Origin: Anastrepha obliqua
Taxonomy: Eukaryota; Arthropoda; Insecta; Diptera; Tephritidae
Direction of reading: 5' to 3'
Assembly: GCF_027943255.1 (NCBI RefSeq)
Contig: NC_072892.1
Location: forward strand, 123,335,792 to 123,399,791
DNA: 64,000 nucleotides
Each line of letters begins with the position of its first letter. The stretch's first letter is position 1. Below the pieces are notes generated by a model. That model searched no databases and was not told the origin of the DNA. It saw only the letters and a program-made list of their open reading frames with translations. Below are positions 46,115 through 56,489 of this stretch, one piece after another. The position numbers were made by a program, and so were the translations under genes.

Positions 46115-47120
46115 GGGTTATTTTTTAAGAGCTATAGGAAAAAAACACGTAAAATTCAGCAAAATGTATGAAATTTGTATTTAAATCGATTGTACAGTTC
46201 ATATAATTTAATGTTTGAAGATTATTTCATGCAAATGTTGACCGCGACTGCGCTTCAAATGGTCCATCCGCTTAGTCCAATTTTGGCATACTCTTTCCAA
46301 TGTTTCGGCCGGTATCTCACATATAAATGCTTTAATGTTGTCTTCCAATGCGTTAATTGAAGCAGACTTGTCTGAATAGACAAGAGCTTTAACATAGCCT
46401 TACAAAATATAGTCTAAAGGCGTTATATCGCACGATCTGGGTGGCCAATTGACAGGTCTCGAACGTGAAATAAAATGTTCACTGAACTCGCCTCTCAATA
46501 AGTCCATTGTTACGCGTGCTGTGTGGCATGTGGCACCGTCTTGCTGAAACCACATGTCATGCAAGTCAAGCTCTTGAATTTTGGGCAAAAAAAAGTTGGA
46601 TCTCATTTCACGGTTGCGCTCACTATTCACAGTTACGTTACGATTCGCACCATCTTTGAAGAAGTACGGTCCAATGATACCTCCAGCCCATAAACCCCAC
46701 CAATCTGTGACTTTTACTGGATACATTGGTAGCTCCTGCAATTCTTCTGGCTGATCTTCACTCCGAAAACGACAATTCTGCTTATTTACGTACCCACTGA
46801 TCCAAAAATTAGCTTCGTCGCTGAACACAATTTTTCGATAAAAAAGTAGATCTTCGGCCAACTTTGCAAGAGCCCATTCACCAAAAATTCTGCATTGCGG
46901 TAGGTCGTTCGGCTTCAATTCTCGCACTCTACGTAAGCGTGTTGGTGGTTTGATGTCCAATAATGTAAATTTAGTTCTAGATATAGTCACAACAGCTCGA
47001 ATAGTCGATTAAACTGACCATTAAATGGAAGAAGCGCGCGATAAGCTTTCTTAACAGAACACGCATTTTATAATAAAATTCAATGATTTGCAGGCGTTGT
47101 TCGTTTGTAAGACGTTTCAT
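46115..47120 (-). mobile_element. DD41D mariner/Tc1-type element with long open frame
   Basis: The left end reads AAAGGGTTATTTTTTAAGAG, a likely terminal repeat; the opposite one was not found. Transcribed leftwards, it starts MKRLTNEQRLQIIEFYYKM (47020-47120). After a frameshift a 196-codon frame (46400-46990) covers TKFTLLDIKPPTRLRRVREL, FYRKIVFSDEANFWISGYVN (first Asp), FQQDGATCHTARVTMDLL (second Asp) and VNWPPRSCDITPLDYIL (third Asp). I count 41 residues between the last two, the DD41D signature. About 50 residues are missing between RRVRELK and the usual linker, and the C-terminus is stopped at YIL. Confidence 0.88.
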
Positions 47121-48102
47121 GGTTAAATTATAGACCAAACTAAAGATGTTTCACAGTGAAACAAAACACAAAACGTGCGTCAGCTGTTTAAACCAACTGT
47201 TTAATTTGTATTGGTTCCAAAAAACTTTTTTCGTTTCATTACTATTAAATCTGGAATTGATTTAGAAAACCAGTTTGGCTCATACTCCTCGAGCGTGGTT
47301 TTATAGTTTTTTTTGAGAAAAGTAAAATTTGCAATAGTCCCATTAACAACCTTCGAAAATATGTATGTTAAGTTATATACAGTTAGAATTTTCAAACAAT
47401 CATTTTTGTTCTTAATGTACATAAATTTAAGAATACACACATAAAATGTATTATCGTTGCGGTGAATACTTTCGAAGTTACACGGAAAAGCTTGAAAGTA
47501 CAGAGTGCTTGAAAGTACAAGACCGGAGCGGCAGCGCGTTTTTCTCAAAATGGTGTTTTCAAAGTTGGTGACCAACATTACTCGAAAACGGCTGAAGCGA
47601 GCTAGTAATAATATATATTCTTAAATATATTTTTTAGTAATTAATCAAAGATTTTTTCTCACCGATAAATGTTTTTATATACAATTTAAGGTCGAAATTT
47701 TGGTCAAAAATCGATTTATTTTTGAGAAATCGCCATTTTTATTTTGCTTATTCTTTCGACTAATTACTAGATCTAACATTACTTTAACGAAATCTGTTTC
47801 GTACTTTAATTTCAGAGGATCTTTTTCAGAGATATAGTAGCCACCGCAAAACGACTTTTTTGAGAGGAGCTCCCGGAGATCAGCTGTAACTCCTTTCTAA
47901 ATAAATATTTTTACTAATACTAAATTCTCTGTTTTTCGGCCTTCTAACTGTAGAGGTTATCTTAATGACTGCAAATGATCAAATCACATTTATTCTTTCG
48001 TTATACCCTAATTACTAGGAAAGTACTTAGTCCTGTCACTAATTCTGTGACAAATGTTACAATGCATACGGCGAGAGCCAGTTCGCAGAAAAAAGTTATT
48101 TT
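47121..48102. other. No recognisable gene
   Basis: The 125-residue minus-strand frame at 47201-47578 has no recognisable motif. The rest is AT-rich, possibly an old repeat. Confidence 0.35.
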
Positions 48103-48364
48103 GAAGTGAAAACTTCTTTAGAATCGTTGGGAGTGATTTCAGACTCGATGAAACGAAAAAAGCGACACTCTTGGCTACGAAGCGTAATATTATATGTTGA
48201 TATAAACGAAGCGACGAACTAAATAACTTTTAGGCCAGCGCCGACAGTATGGCGCGATAGCCGAGGGGCTAGCAATGTGAGCTTCCGATCCAAAATCCTT
48301 GGTTCGAATCACAAGAAAAAAAATTTTTTTATACAGTTATTTTATTTTATTTTATGATATGTTT

Positions 48365-48545
48365 ATGAGGAGCTTTTTTTCATGGCAGAAATACACTCGG
48401 TGTTTTGCCATTGCCTGCTGAGGGGTGAGCGCTATTAGAAAAATAGTTTTCCTTAATTTTGGTGTTTTCACCGAGATTCGAACTGACGTTCTCTCTGTGA
48501 ATTCTAAATAGTAGTCACGCACCAACCCATTCGGCTACGGCGTTC
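48365..48545 (-). mobile_element. SINE captured inside Helentron copy C
   Basis: Same truncated SINE as in copies A and B, in the same relative position. Confidence 0.85.
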
Positions 48546-48862
48546 GTTTAATTTTACTGATGCAAAAATGAGAAAAAATATATGAATAAAGTTTGCTTAC
48601 TGTTTACACATTTTCCAAAGGTGACGGAGAACCAAAAAAAAAAGTCGATTTTCAAACAAATACGAGGGCATATGTGTAATTGTGTTAGAGTTTCGGTCAC
48701 GCCCCAGCAAAACCTGCGTGCATATGTGTTTGTAACATTCAAAAAAATGTAATTGTGTTAGAGTTTCGGTCACGCAGGTTTTGCTGGGGACGCTCATAAT
48801 AGCAACCGCGTGTGTATTTTTATATTCGTAAATATTTTCATTTTTAAACATTTACCGCAATT

Positions 48863-49253
48863 ATGCCGAAAAATAAATGTTGTGAATATCGACAGAAAAA
48901 AAAATCAATAAATAGCATCACGGAATTCATTCACGAAAATTTAATAAAGTATACACCAGAAGTATCGCGGATACTTAGAAAAGATTACAATAAAGTTCCA
49001 ATGATTTTAAGTGGCGATTTTAACGTAAATTTTGCATTGGACAGCGGTTCCTTTAATTGACTTTTTCAATACAACATTCAATTTAAAAATGTGTAACAAT
49101 CGCACTGAATCGACAACACGATCAAAAACAACCATTGACGCGGTATTTCAAAGATATGTTGACAACATCGAAACCAAAGCATTTGTATCATATTTTAGCT
49201 ATCATAAGCCACTCGTATCATTTGTTGAAATTGAAAACATTGAGGATGAATAA
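48863..49253 (+). pseudogene. Fused replication-protein start and endonuclease, copy C
   Basis: Two frames: 48863-49060 joins a basic leader (EYRQKKK, found at the N-terminus of Helentron proteins) to EFIHENLIKYTPEVSRILRK and SGDFNVNF. After a frameshift, 49032-49253 gives STTRSKTTIDAVFQRYV and SYFSYHKPLVSF, ending at ENIEDE. The rolling-circle (Rep) and helicase domains are absent. One frameshift prevents a continuous product. Confidence 0.7.
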
Positions 49254-49459
49254 TAATAAAATGAAGAAAATAAAATATGAACTTTATAGCAATATTATAA
49301 GGAACCTATAATTATCCCGCTCCTAATGCTGCTTTCGTCTCATTCTCTCTCAGTTTGTTTTACGGAAGGTTTCACTTCTATCGCGTCTAACCGTTAGACT
49401 GGTATTTTTTTTTTTATTTTGTTCGTATGCATTGTCTACTCGTAAATTATACTCATTGC

Positions 49460-51480
49460 TGTGGCAAATTTCGCGTGTTAGCAATGGAGTGGGCAGCTAA
49501 GGAAAATCGCATTACAGTGGTTGCATTACAAATGAGTGGTAAAAGTGCAAGTGAGATTAACGAATTGCTGAAAAAACTTAAAATATCGAGAATGTTTATT
49601 TACGCACGATCAATCGTTTTTCCCAAACGTCTGAAGTGGCAGATAGATATGGAAATATTTGTCGTCGCGTGAAACTATTGTCAACGATAGATGGCAAGCC
49701 TAGGTAATGTGCAACCGATGGAGAAACACCGAACAGGGAGACCGATGAGCGACGGAGTTAGTTCGTATCGAGTGGCATAGATGACTAGATGTGAAACTCT
49801 TTTTCTCGTGAGAGCGCTGAAAAATGTGCATTTTTTATAACATTTTCCAATATTGCCACACCGGTAGAAACATGAATTGAGTATTTTTTAAACAAAGGTC
49901 TGGAATTTTTAGTTTCCACACCACCATTGAGGTTAGTATTTAGTGTGCAGTTGCCCAATAGCCTTATATCACTCGTAAACACCTACATATACTAAAAATA
50001 AGCGCAATCCGTATGAAATATGTACATAAATAAACCAAAAATTTAAAAATTTATATGTAAATGAAATTATTTAAAACTGATACACATAAGTAATTTAATA
50101 TTTAATAATAAAGTTATGAACCCGAAAAATATAAGTTATAATTAAAAACATGACTTATTGCGATTTTTTAATATAACACAGAAAGTGGGTAACAAAAAAC
50201 AAAAATTCTCAAACAACGTACAGAATAAGTTAAAGCAGATTACCTTTAATTTTTGTAAAATATCTCAAACACAAATTCAGTTCTCTTACCTACGCTTTTC
50301 AACCATAGAATATTTACGTATATACAAATTTACATAAACCAACACACAGTTTTCAATAATATTACATTATGTACATAAGACTAATTAAAAGTAGAAGTCG
50401 AAAAGGATATAACGAGCTTTGGATTCTACAAACTCACTTCAATTCAAATTATTACATTTCAATTGAATTAATTTTAAGACAAATAATTATAAACATTTCA
50501 ACACGTCATTTCTCCATTAAGCAAAAACGAACTGTTTTCGTCTGTTATTTTTGGCGCATTTCTTCTGGCAGTCTGCCATTTCGCCTATCAGCTGTTCAAA
50601 ATCCCATAATGTGTGAGTGCTGCCAAGTTTTGAAACGTCCTCATGGGCGCGCTCTCTCTCAAAATGAATAAGTTTCACATCTAGTTATCTATGTCGAGTG
50701 GCCGAACGACACGGATGTGTCCATTGAAATTCATTCTTTTCCTTTAGTTTCGATTATTGAATTAAATATCTGAGTAATTATAAATATATCTTTAAAGTAG
50801 ACGGTGGTTTTATTTAACTCGATACGTAACACTATGTAGACTCGACAGATGCAAGCAGCTTCTTCGGTGGCCGCAGTCACCGGCCATGGAAATATTCTTT
50901 CCATAGGTAAGAAAATGTTCACCGTTAAAGAAGTTTTTAATAAGCAAAACGACAATATCTATCCTAAAATATCTAAAGACGCAAAAAATGTTGTTCCAAG
51001 GGTTCAGCGTGACCACCATCTAGGCTGCGAAATGGTTTAGTGGAGAGTGTCTTGTAAAGACGTTGCATTTCTGCATTTCTGCGAAAAGGGGATTAAGACC
51101 GGGGCAAAAGTGAACCAGGATGATGTCTTAGAAGGCGTGGTGAAGCAGTTAAGCAGTATTCTCTTCAATGGAGAGCGTTGGATCTTCCAGCAAGATTCCG
51201 CTCCAGCCCGTAAGGCAAAAAATTCCGAGTTCATAGCCGTACGAGGTTCTGAAGTGAAGACTGAATCCATTAGACTACAGTTTGTAGCCAGAATTCGATG
51301 AAATGATCTGACGAAGACCTCATAGAAATTTGTAGAGTCTCAAACAATCTTTGATTCAAGCAGCGACGTCAATATCCATAGAAACTGTGCATAGCTGAAT
51401 GACCTAATAGTTTGAAGGCTTGTGTAAAAGCAAGTGGTTACCATTTCGAATGAAAATTAAATTTTTTTTAAATATTTTTA
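49460..51480 (+). pseudogene. maT-like transposase relic, interrupted
   Basis: N-terminal helix-turn-helix piece at 49473-49680 (MEWAAKENRITVVALQMSGK, SASEINELLKKLKISRMF). After the 918-bp insertion 49776-50693 come ILSIGKKMFTVKEVFNKQND, NVVPRVQRDHHLG, KDVAFLHFCEKGIKTGAKVN and ERWIFQQDSAPARKAK with the second catalytic Asp (51170-51215). The third Asp region is lost. Sequence wording differs from the two DD37D elements at 33 and 41 kb, so this is a separate subfamily. The N- and C-terminal parts being one element is an inference from order and distance. Confidence 0.65.
49776..50693. mobile_element. Non-autonomous element with 8-bp target duplication
   Basis: Flanked by TCGAGTGG on both sides (49768-49775, 50694-50701). 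The termini read CATAGATGACTAGATGTGAA and, reversed, CATAGATAACTAGATGTGAA, followed on both sides by a GAGAG(A/C)GCGC motif. An 8-bp duplication with a terminal CA is what hAT and P superfamilies make. No transposase is recognisable inside; the frame 50369-50671 has no motif. Length 918 bp. Confidence 0.85.
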
Positions 51481-51481
51481 T

Positions 51482-52244
51482 GATTAAATCAAACTAACTT
51501 CATTAAAAAAAATTATAATTTCATATCTATAATGGACTTAATTTGTAACAGAACTTATGGCAAGACTAAGTAATTAGGAAAACCAACTCAACTTGGCTTA
51601 TGCAGCAAAATGTAATGACTTTTCTGTTTCCCGTGATATTCTCCTTAGTATCATTGCAGAATCGATTGAATAGGCGTATCTGTTTATAAAAATTCGGTTT
51701 AAAGTTTGGTCACTCATAATTCATTGCAACGATTTGTAATTTATATATTATATAATATATATATATATATAATTGCCGCGTACACCCTTTTTGGGTGTTT
51801 GGCCGAGCTCCTCCTCCTATTTGTGGTGTGCATTTGATTTGTTGATTAAATTAAGTAAATATGTTAACGGATTTCTATCCATCGCCCTGATGTTACAAGG
51901 CACATCTGAATTTTTTTGACTGCAAAAATTAAAAGCCTCTCCAATAAAATTTTATTGAAATGCGCGTGTGTATATAAATTTTGGTCCTAACCGAATTTAG
52001 ACTTCTTTATTCGTTTTATGTGAGCTTTGCTTTCATTTGCCATCATTAAGTTGATAGTTTCAGTTTAATTTGTTTGTTTACGATTCCAGGCGAAACGGAT
52101 TGTCGATAAGGCACTTCACGGCAATAACGACATCGAGTGGCATTTCAATGCAGAAAAATTGACAAAATAAAAAGTTATTGATTATTGCAAATGCAGTCAA
52201 CGACGGCGCTATGCCAACACTATTAACACTATGGCCCACCCCCA
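51482..52244. other. No gene; a SINE tail fragment
   Basis: Non-coding DNA left of the Lsp2 regulatory region. It contains the SINE fragment at 51765-51835. Confidence 0.4.
51765..51835 (-). mobile_element. tRNA-derived SINE, 3' end only
   Basis: TA repeat (51748-51770) followed by AATTGCCGCGTACACCC and GTTTGGCCGAGCTCCTCC, then broken off. Confidence 0.75.
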
Positions 52245-52268
52245 ACACACACACACACACACACACAC
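52245..52268 (+). repeat. CA dinucleotide repeat
   Basis: About twelve CA units. A potential polymorphic microsatellite 0.8 kb upstream of the hexamerin gene. Confidence 0.9.
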
Positions 52269-53015
52269 GCACAGCACGTTGTGCACGATTGCAATATCAT
52301 TCGGGTCAATTGCTGTGCGATGCATTTGGTTAGTTTCCATTAAAATGTCTGTAAATTTCCATTAACAGTTAGCAAGCACCAGTACTTTGTAGGTTTAGCA
52401 GCAATTAAGTGATTGCCTGACATATTGTTTTTGCTGTTTTTCTTGTGTTTTGCTATTTTATGCGCTGCTGTTGTTCGAGGACAGTGCAAACAAACTAAAA
52501 TAGTTCAATAAAAGTGAGATTTTTTACTCGTCAACAACGCGCGATAAGATCGCAAAGCTTGCGCAATAACTGTTCTTTACTGCACCCGGGTGCATATGTC
52601 AGTGCATAGGTACGTACGTAGATTCATCTGCACATCCGGCCTCCTGTCGAACTGACAGCGCACCTTTCATGCATTTCCAAGCACACTCACACATCTCACT
52701 TCTTAGTCCCTCTCCGCTTCGTCCATCGTTGGCGCTTTTATTGGGCTTTCGGCAAACTCTCAGCGCACCTAGCGACAATGCAGGCAGCACGAGCGCATCG
52801 CATCTGTTTTCGACTTTCGTTGCGTTTTCACTGCTCTTTTGTTTATTTTCTCCCACTCGGGGTTAAGATGCGGGTTAGCGCACAACAATGTAGCTACTGA
52901 TTGCCTGGATTCAGCGTCACTGATAAGCGAGTATGCAATCCGCATTACCCCAGCACGGTGTGCATGGACGTACCTTTGTGATTGTGCGAACTGCCGCAGC
53001 GTGCCCGTGTTCGGG
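52269..53015 (+). promoter_or_regulatory. Upstream region of the Lsp2 gene with GATA motifs
   Basis: This 750 bp has no transposon hallmark and is less AT-rich than the rest of the window, as expected for retained regulatory DNA. GATAAG motifs lie at 52543-52548 and 52921-52927 (as TGATAAG). GATA factors drive fat-body expression of larval storage proteins in Drosophila, so these are plausible sites. Ecdysone-linked control is known for the family, but I did not identify a receptor site with confidence. Confidence 0.45.
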
Positions 53016-53023
53016 TATAAAAA
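53016..53023 (+). promoter_or_regulatory. TATA box of the Lsp2 gene
   Basis: TATAAAAA, 44 bp before the start codon. A start of transcription about 30 bp downstream would fall at about 53045-53050, giving a leader of only 10-15 nt. Confidence 0.8.
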
Positions 53024-53059
53024 GCCCAGTTGCATAGCAAGAGAGTGTGATTTCGCAAG

Positions 53060-55159
53060 ATGAAATCGTTTACTTTGGTTGCAATTGTGGCGCTGGCGCT
53101 ATTTGCCACAGCTTCGACGAAGAATATCCAGTCGAAAACCGCCGACAAGGATTTCCTTATTAAGCAAAAATTCATTTTGGAGATCTTGCAGCACGTTTAC
53201 CAGGACGATGTTTTCATGACGAAATACGACTCCAGCTACTATGAATACAAACCATGGGAACATGTTGCCGACTATCATAAGCAGGAGCTCTTGGAGCACT
53301 TTTTCGAGCTATGGCAACACAAGCCGATGCATGACGATGAGATCTTCAGTGTGATGTATGAGCGACATGGTGAGTACGCAGTGGGTTTGACGCGCCTGTT
53401 CTACTTCGCGAAGGATTGGGAAACCTTCACTCATGCCGTCATGTGGGCTCGTATGCATGTCAACAAACAGTTGTTCATATACGCGCTGACTGTGGCCGGT
53501 CTGCACCGTGCCGATATGCAAGGCATTGTCTACCCAGCCATCTACGAAATTTATCCATGGAACTTCTTCGATGTGGACACCATTGAGTTGGCTGAGAGGT
53601 ATAGAATGCATAACTTCCACCAGGTAAAGAAATTGGACAACGTTTACAATGTTGCTATCAAGGCAAACTACACCAACGTATACGGCAACCTACATGCCGA
53701 TCACCAGCTCGCATACTTCCTCGAGGATGTTGGTCTTAATTCATTCTACTACTACTACAACTTAGATTATCCGTACTGGACTAAGGGTGTCGAGGGTTAT
53801 GAGTTGAACAAGGATCGTCGTGGTGAGTTCTGGATCTACACTCACTGGCAGTTGTTGGCTCGCTACTATCTGGAGCGTTTGTCTCACGGCTTGGGTGAAA
53901 TTGAGGACTTTGACATGTACGAGTCTGTTGCCAATGGCTACCACAGTGGCTTGCGTTACTATCCCGGTGTGAGTTACCCCAACCGTGACAATGGCTACAG
54001 CTTTTACCATATCGAGAATATGGAGCATATGCGCATGATTCATTTAATTAGCGTACGCATTATGAATTTTATTCACGGTGAACACAAGGACGATATGGAG
54101 GCTGTCAATCAGTTGGGCAACATCTTACAAGGCAATGTTGATAGTGTTGACAGAAAATTCTATAACAGCATCAGCAAGATCTACAAGGATATTGTGAGCG
54201 AAGGTGTTTCTTATGGCAAATACGAAGAGCCTTTGCCAAGTACTTTCATGCACTACGAAACTTCGTTACGCGATCCACTTTTCTTCTCGCTCACCAAGGA
54301 CATTGTCCACTTTTATTGGCATTTGGCTGAGTCGTTCCCCGAATACACCGCTAAGGACTACGTTTTCGAGGGTGTAAAGATCGACAAAGTGCAAATGCCC
54401 GATCACTTGACCACCTACTACGAATACTATGATTCGGATATCAGTAATGCCGCTAATGTAGAAGTACCCGTAGAAGGTAGCGCTGATCCCTTGGTTAACT
54501 TTGGCCGCAACTCTCAGCAAGGTGGCAATAGCTTCGTCATCAAGGCACGCCAATATCGCCTCAATCACAAACCATTCCAATTCCAAATGGATGTGACTTC
54601 GGACAAGGCGCAAAAGGCTGTCGTTAAGGTTTATATCGGTCCTGAACAAGTTGGTGAAAAATACGATTACATTGAAAAGAACTACATGAACTTCTTCGAG
54701 TTGGAACATTTCGTCGTTGATTTGCAACCTGGCTCCAATGTGATCACTCGCAACTCTGACGATTTCACCTGGTGGGTAGAGGATAGAACAACCTATTTGG
54801 AATTGTACAAAAAGGTGATGGATGCCACCAACTCTGACTACAAATTCGCCCTGAACCAGAAGGAGGCTCACTGCGGTGTTCCACAGCGTCTGATGCTGCC
54901 TGTGGGCGCGAAGGGTGGTGTTTCATATCAATTCTTCTTCATGGTATATCAATACCAAGAACCAGCTATCAAACAGCACACCGGCTACGATCCAATCATC
55001 TCCTGTGGTATTGGATCTGGCGCACGCTGGGTCGACGCGATGCCATTTGGCTTCCCCTTCAACCGTCCCGTCAAACACGGCTACTACTTCGATGTGGATA
55101 ATTTCCACTTTGAGCCAGTAGTGATCTACCACAAAGAAGACGCAACAAATGTGGTCTAA
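53060..55159 (+). CDS. Lsp2: Larval serum protein 2 (hexamerin storage protein)
   Basis: Intact, intronless, 699 residues; Drosophila Lsp2 is also intronless and about 701 residues. Hexamerins are made by the larval fat body, secreted into haemolymph as hexamers, and used as amino-acid stores for metamorphosis. A signal peptide is visible (MKSFTLVAIVALALFATAS). The hemocyanin-type N, M and C domains follow (roughly residues 25-150, 155-430, 440-690), with family phrases such as YKPWEHVADY, LFYFAKDWETF, GEFWIYTHWQLLARYYLERL, VEGSADPLVNFGRNS, RLNHKPFQF and FGFPFNRPVKHGYYFDVDNF. It is rich in Tyr and Phe. A glycosylation sequon NYT begins at residue 203. Start chosen because it alone gives the signal peptide and follows the TATA box closely. 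Codon use is GC-richer than in the surroundings. Lsp1-type genes usually have an intron and differ in wording, so Lsp2 is preferred. Confidence 0.96.
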   Translation: MKSFTLVAIVALALFATASTKNIQSKTADKDFLIKQKFILEILQHVYQDDVFMTKYDSSYYEYKPWEHVADYHKQELLEHFFELWQHKPMHDDEIFSVMYERHGEYAVGLTRLFYFAKDWETFTHAVMWARMHVNKQLFIYALTVAGLHRADMQGIVYPAIYEIYPWNFFDVDTIELAERYRMHNFHQVKKLDNVYNVAIKANYTNVYGNLHADHQLAYFLEDVGLNSFYYYYNLDYPYWTKGVEGYELNKDRRGEFWIYTHWQLLARYYLERLSHGLGEIEDFDMYESVANGYHSGLRYYPGVSYPNRDNGYSFYHIENMEHMRMIHLISVRIMNFIHGEHKDDMEAVNQLGNILQGNVDSVDRKFYNSISKIYKDIVSEGVSYGKYEEPLPSTFMHYETSLRDPLFFSLTKDIVHFYWHLAESFPEYTAKDYVFEGVKIDKVQMPDHLTTYYEYYDSDISNAANVEVPVEGSADPLVNFGRNSQQGGNSFVIKARQYRLNHKPFQFQMDVTSDKAQKAVVKVYIGPEQVGEKYDYIEKNYMNFFELEHFVVDLQPGSNVITRNSDDFTWWVEDRTTYLELYKKVMDATNSDYKFALNQKEAHCGVPQRLMLPVGAKGGVSYQFFFMVYQYQEPAIKQHTGYDPIISCGIGSGARWVDAMPFGFPFNRPVKHGYYFDVDNFHFEPVVIYHKEDATNVV

Positions 55160-55246
55160 GCACAGGCTCAGATTTGGATTTTGTAATTTTATTTTTGCAG
55201 TCATTTCAGAGTTATGTGTCCTTAAGTATCAAACTGAATTTAGCCA

Positions 55247-55252
55247 AATAAA
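55247..55252 (+). terminator. Polyadenylation signal of Lsp2
   Basis: AATAAA about 90 bp after the stop codon, giving a short 3' UTR. Confidence 0.8.
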
Positions 55253-55269
55253 CGATTTTTATATTTAAA

Positions 55270-55685
55270 AGTATTTCGGTGTTGGCTTCATTGGCTTCTT
55301 ATTTTCATAGTCAACCTGATTTATTGGGGTGCTTTAAACAACAGAGCGGGCTAAAGAGGGAATTAAATTTATAATTCAACTACTCGAAAAAAGCCATTGT
55401 GGGAATGACACAGGAATGACAGATTACTGCTGTATAACGAAATGAATTCATATTCTTGGGTGTAGTAAAAAGTTCCGAGCGGTTTCCATTTCATTGCGAT
55501 TATAAAATTAACATAGTTAGGATTATCTGATTTAAATTCATACTTCTTCTGGGATACAATCCTATTATGATGATGATCTTCTGATCTTGCTTTGGAGTGG
55601 TGTTTTTTTCTGCTCTTCCGGTGAAGTCCACGTTTTTAACTACAATATGCCTTTGCACACATTTATTTGTGAATGTATCTTCGGC
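55270..55685. other. No recognisable gene
   Basis: Non-coding flank downstream of Lsp2. Confidence 0.4.
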
Positions 55686-55985
55686 GGCTGCCGTAGCCGA
55701 ATCGGTTGGTGCGTGACTACCATTCGGAATTCACAGAGAGAACGTAGGTTCGATTCTCGGTGAAGCACCAAAATTAAGAAACAAATTTTTCTAATAGCGG
55801 TCGCTCCTCGGCAGGCAATGGCAAACCTCCGAAAGTATTTCTGACATGAAAAAGCTCCTCATAAAAATATCTGCCGTTCGGTGTCGGCTTGAAACTGTGG
55901 GTCCCTCCATTTGTACGAGTATAACAACATCAAGACGTACACCCCAAATAGGAGGAGTAGCTCGGCCAAACACCCAAAATGGCCA
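55686..55985 (+). mobile_element. tRNA-derived SINE, nearly complete
   Basis: Starts GCCGTAGCCGAATCGGTTGG (A box), GGTTCGATTCTCGG (B box) and runs through the whole body to GCTCGGCCAAACACCC. The (TA)n tail is absent. It is the only nearly complete plus-strand copy, 0.5 kb downstream of Lsp2. Confidence 0.88.
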
Positions 55986-56051
55986 AAATATGCCGTGGTT
56001 TCGAGCTCATAACTGCAGAAATTCTTCAGAGATTGCCCAATAGCTGTGCTA

Positions 56052-56476
56052 CCCTATGATCTAAAAGTACCGGGAATGTTTAAATAAAACAAAACAGAGT
56101 TAAATTTCAGGCAAATTTATTTTATTTTCTTCAAAATATGAGCCGTCTGAAGCAACACACATGTGCCAACGTTTAATCCAGTCCTTCATGCACCTCTGGC
56201 AGACCGACGAAGCGATGGCCTTCAACTCCTTCTGCGCATTCTCTTTCATCTCCTCTATCGACTGAGATCACGAAGTGGTAACTTCAACTTGGGAAACATA
56301 AAGAAGTCGCACGGGGCCATATCAGATGAATGCGGTGCTTGCACGATAGTATTTACTTGGTGTTTGGTCAAATAATCCAGCACAATTTGGACTCGGTGCG
56401 ATGGCACGTTATCATCATGCAAAATCCAATAATTGTTTGCCCACATTTCCGGCCGTACTCTACGGGGAGATGCCAA
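56052..56476 (-). mobile_element. Mariner 3' half, sibling of 15536-16055
   Basis: The 3' terminal repeat CCCTATGATCTAAAAGTACC follows TA at 56050-56051. On the minus strand the frame reads VRPEMWANNYWILHDDNVPS with the second Asp, then VNTIVQAPHSSDMAPCDFFM with the third, spaced 34 residues. The 5' end is replaced abruptly at 56476 by a jockey-like element, so the insertion or a rearrangement cut it. Confidence 0.82.
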
Positions 56477-56489
56477 AAGAAATTATGAT

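Larger units (their letters stand above)
48103..49413 (+). mobile_element. Helentron-derived element, copy C
   Basis: Same architecture and orientation as copy B: GAAGTGAAAACTTC at 48103-48116, GGAAGGTTTCACTTC at 49364-49378, hairpin GTCTAACCGTTAGAC at 49385-49399. Here a single frame (48863-49060) runs from the replication-protein start (MPKNKCCEYRQKKKS) directly into KVPMILSGDFNVNFAL, the endonuclease. This shows that the helicase body has been deleted between them. The tRNA-like region (48250-48310) is slightly shortened compared with B. Confidence 0.82.

Noticed and set aside
53099..55204. Long open frames on the minus strand and in other frames across the Lsp2 gene
   Set aside because: They are shadows of a strongly biased coding sequence; the plus-strand frame is uninterrupted for 699 codons and matches a known family.
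55686..55770. tRNA gene candidate downstream of Lsp2
   Set aside because: It is the head of the SINE family; the same head occurs with the same body many times in the window.
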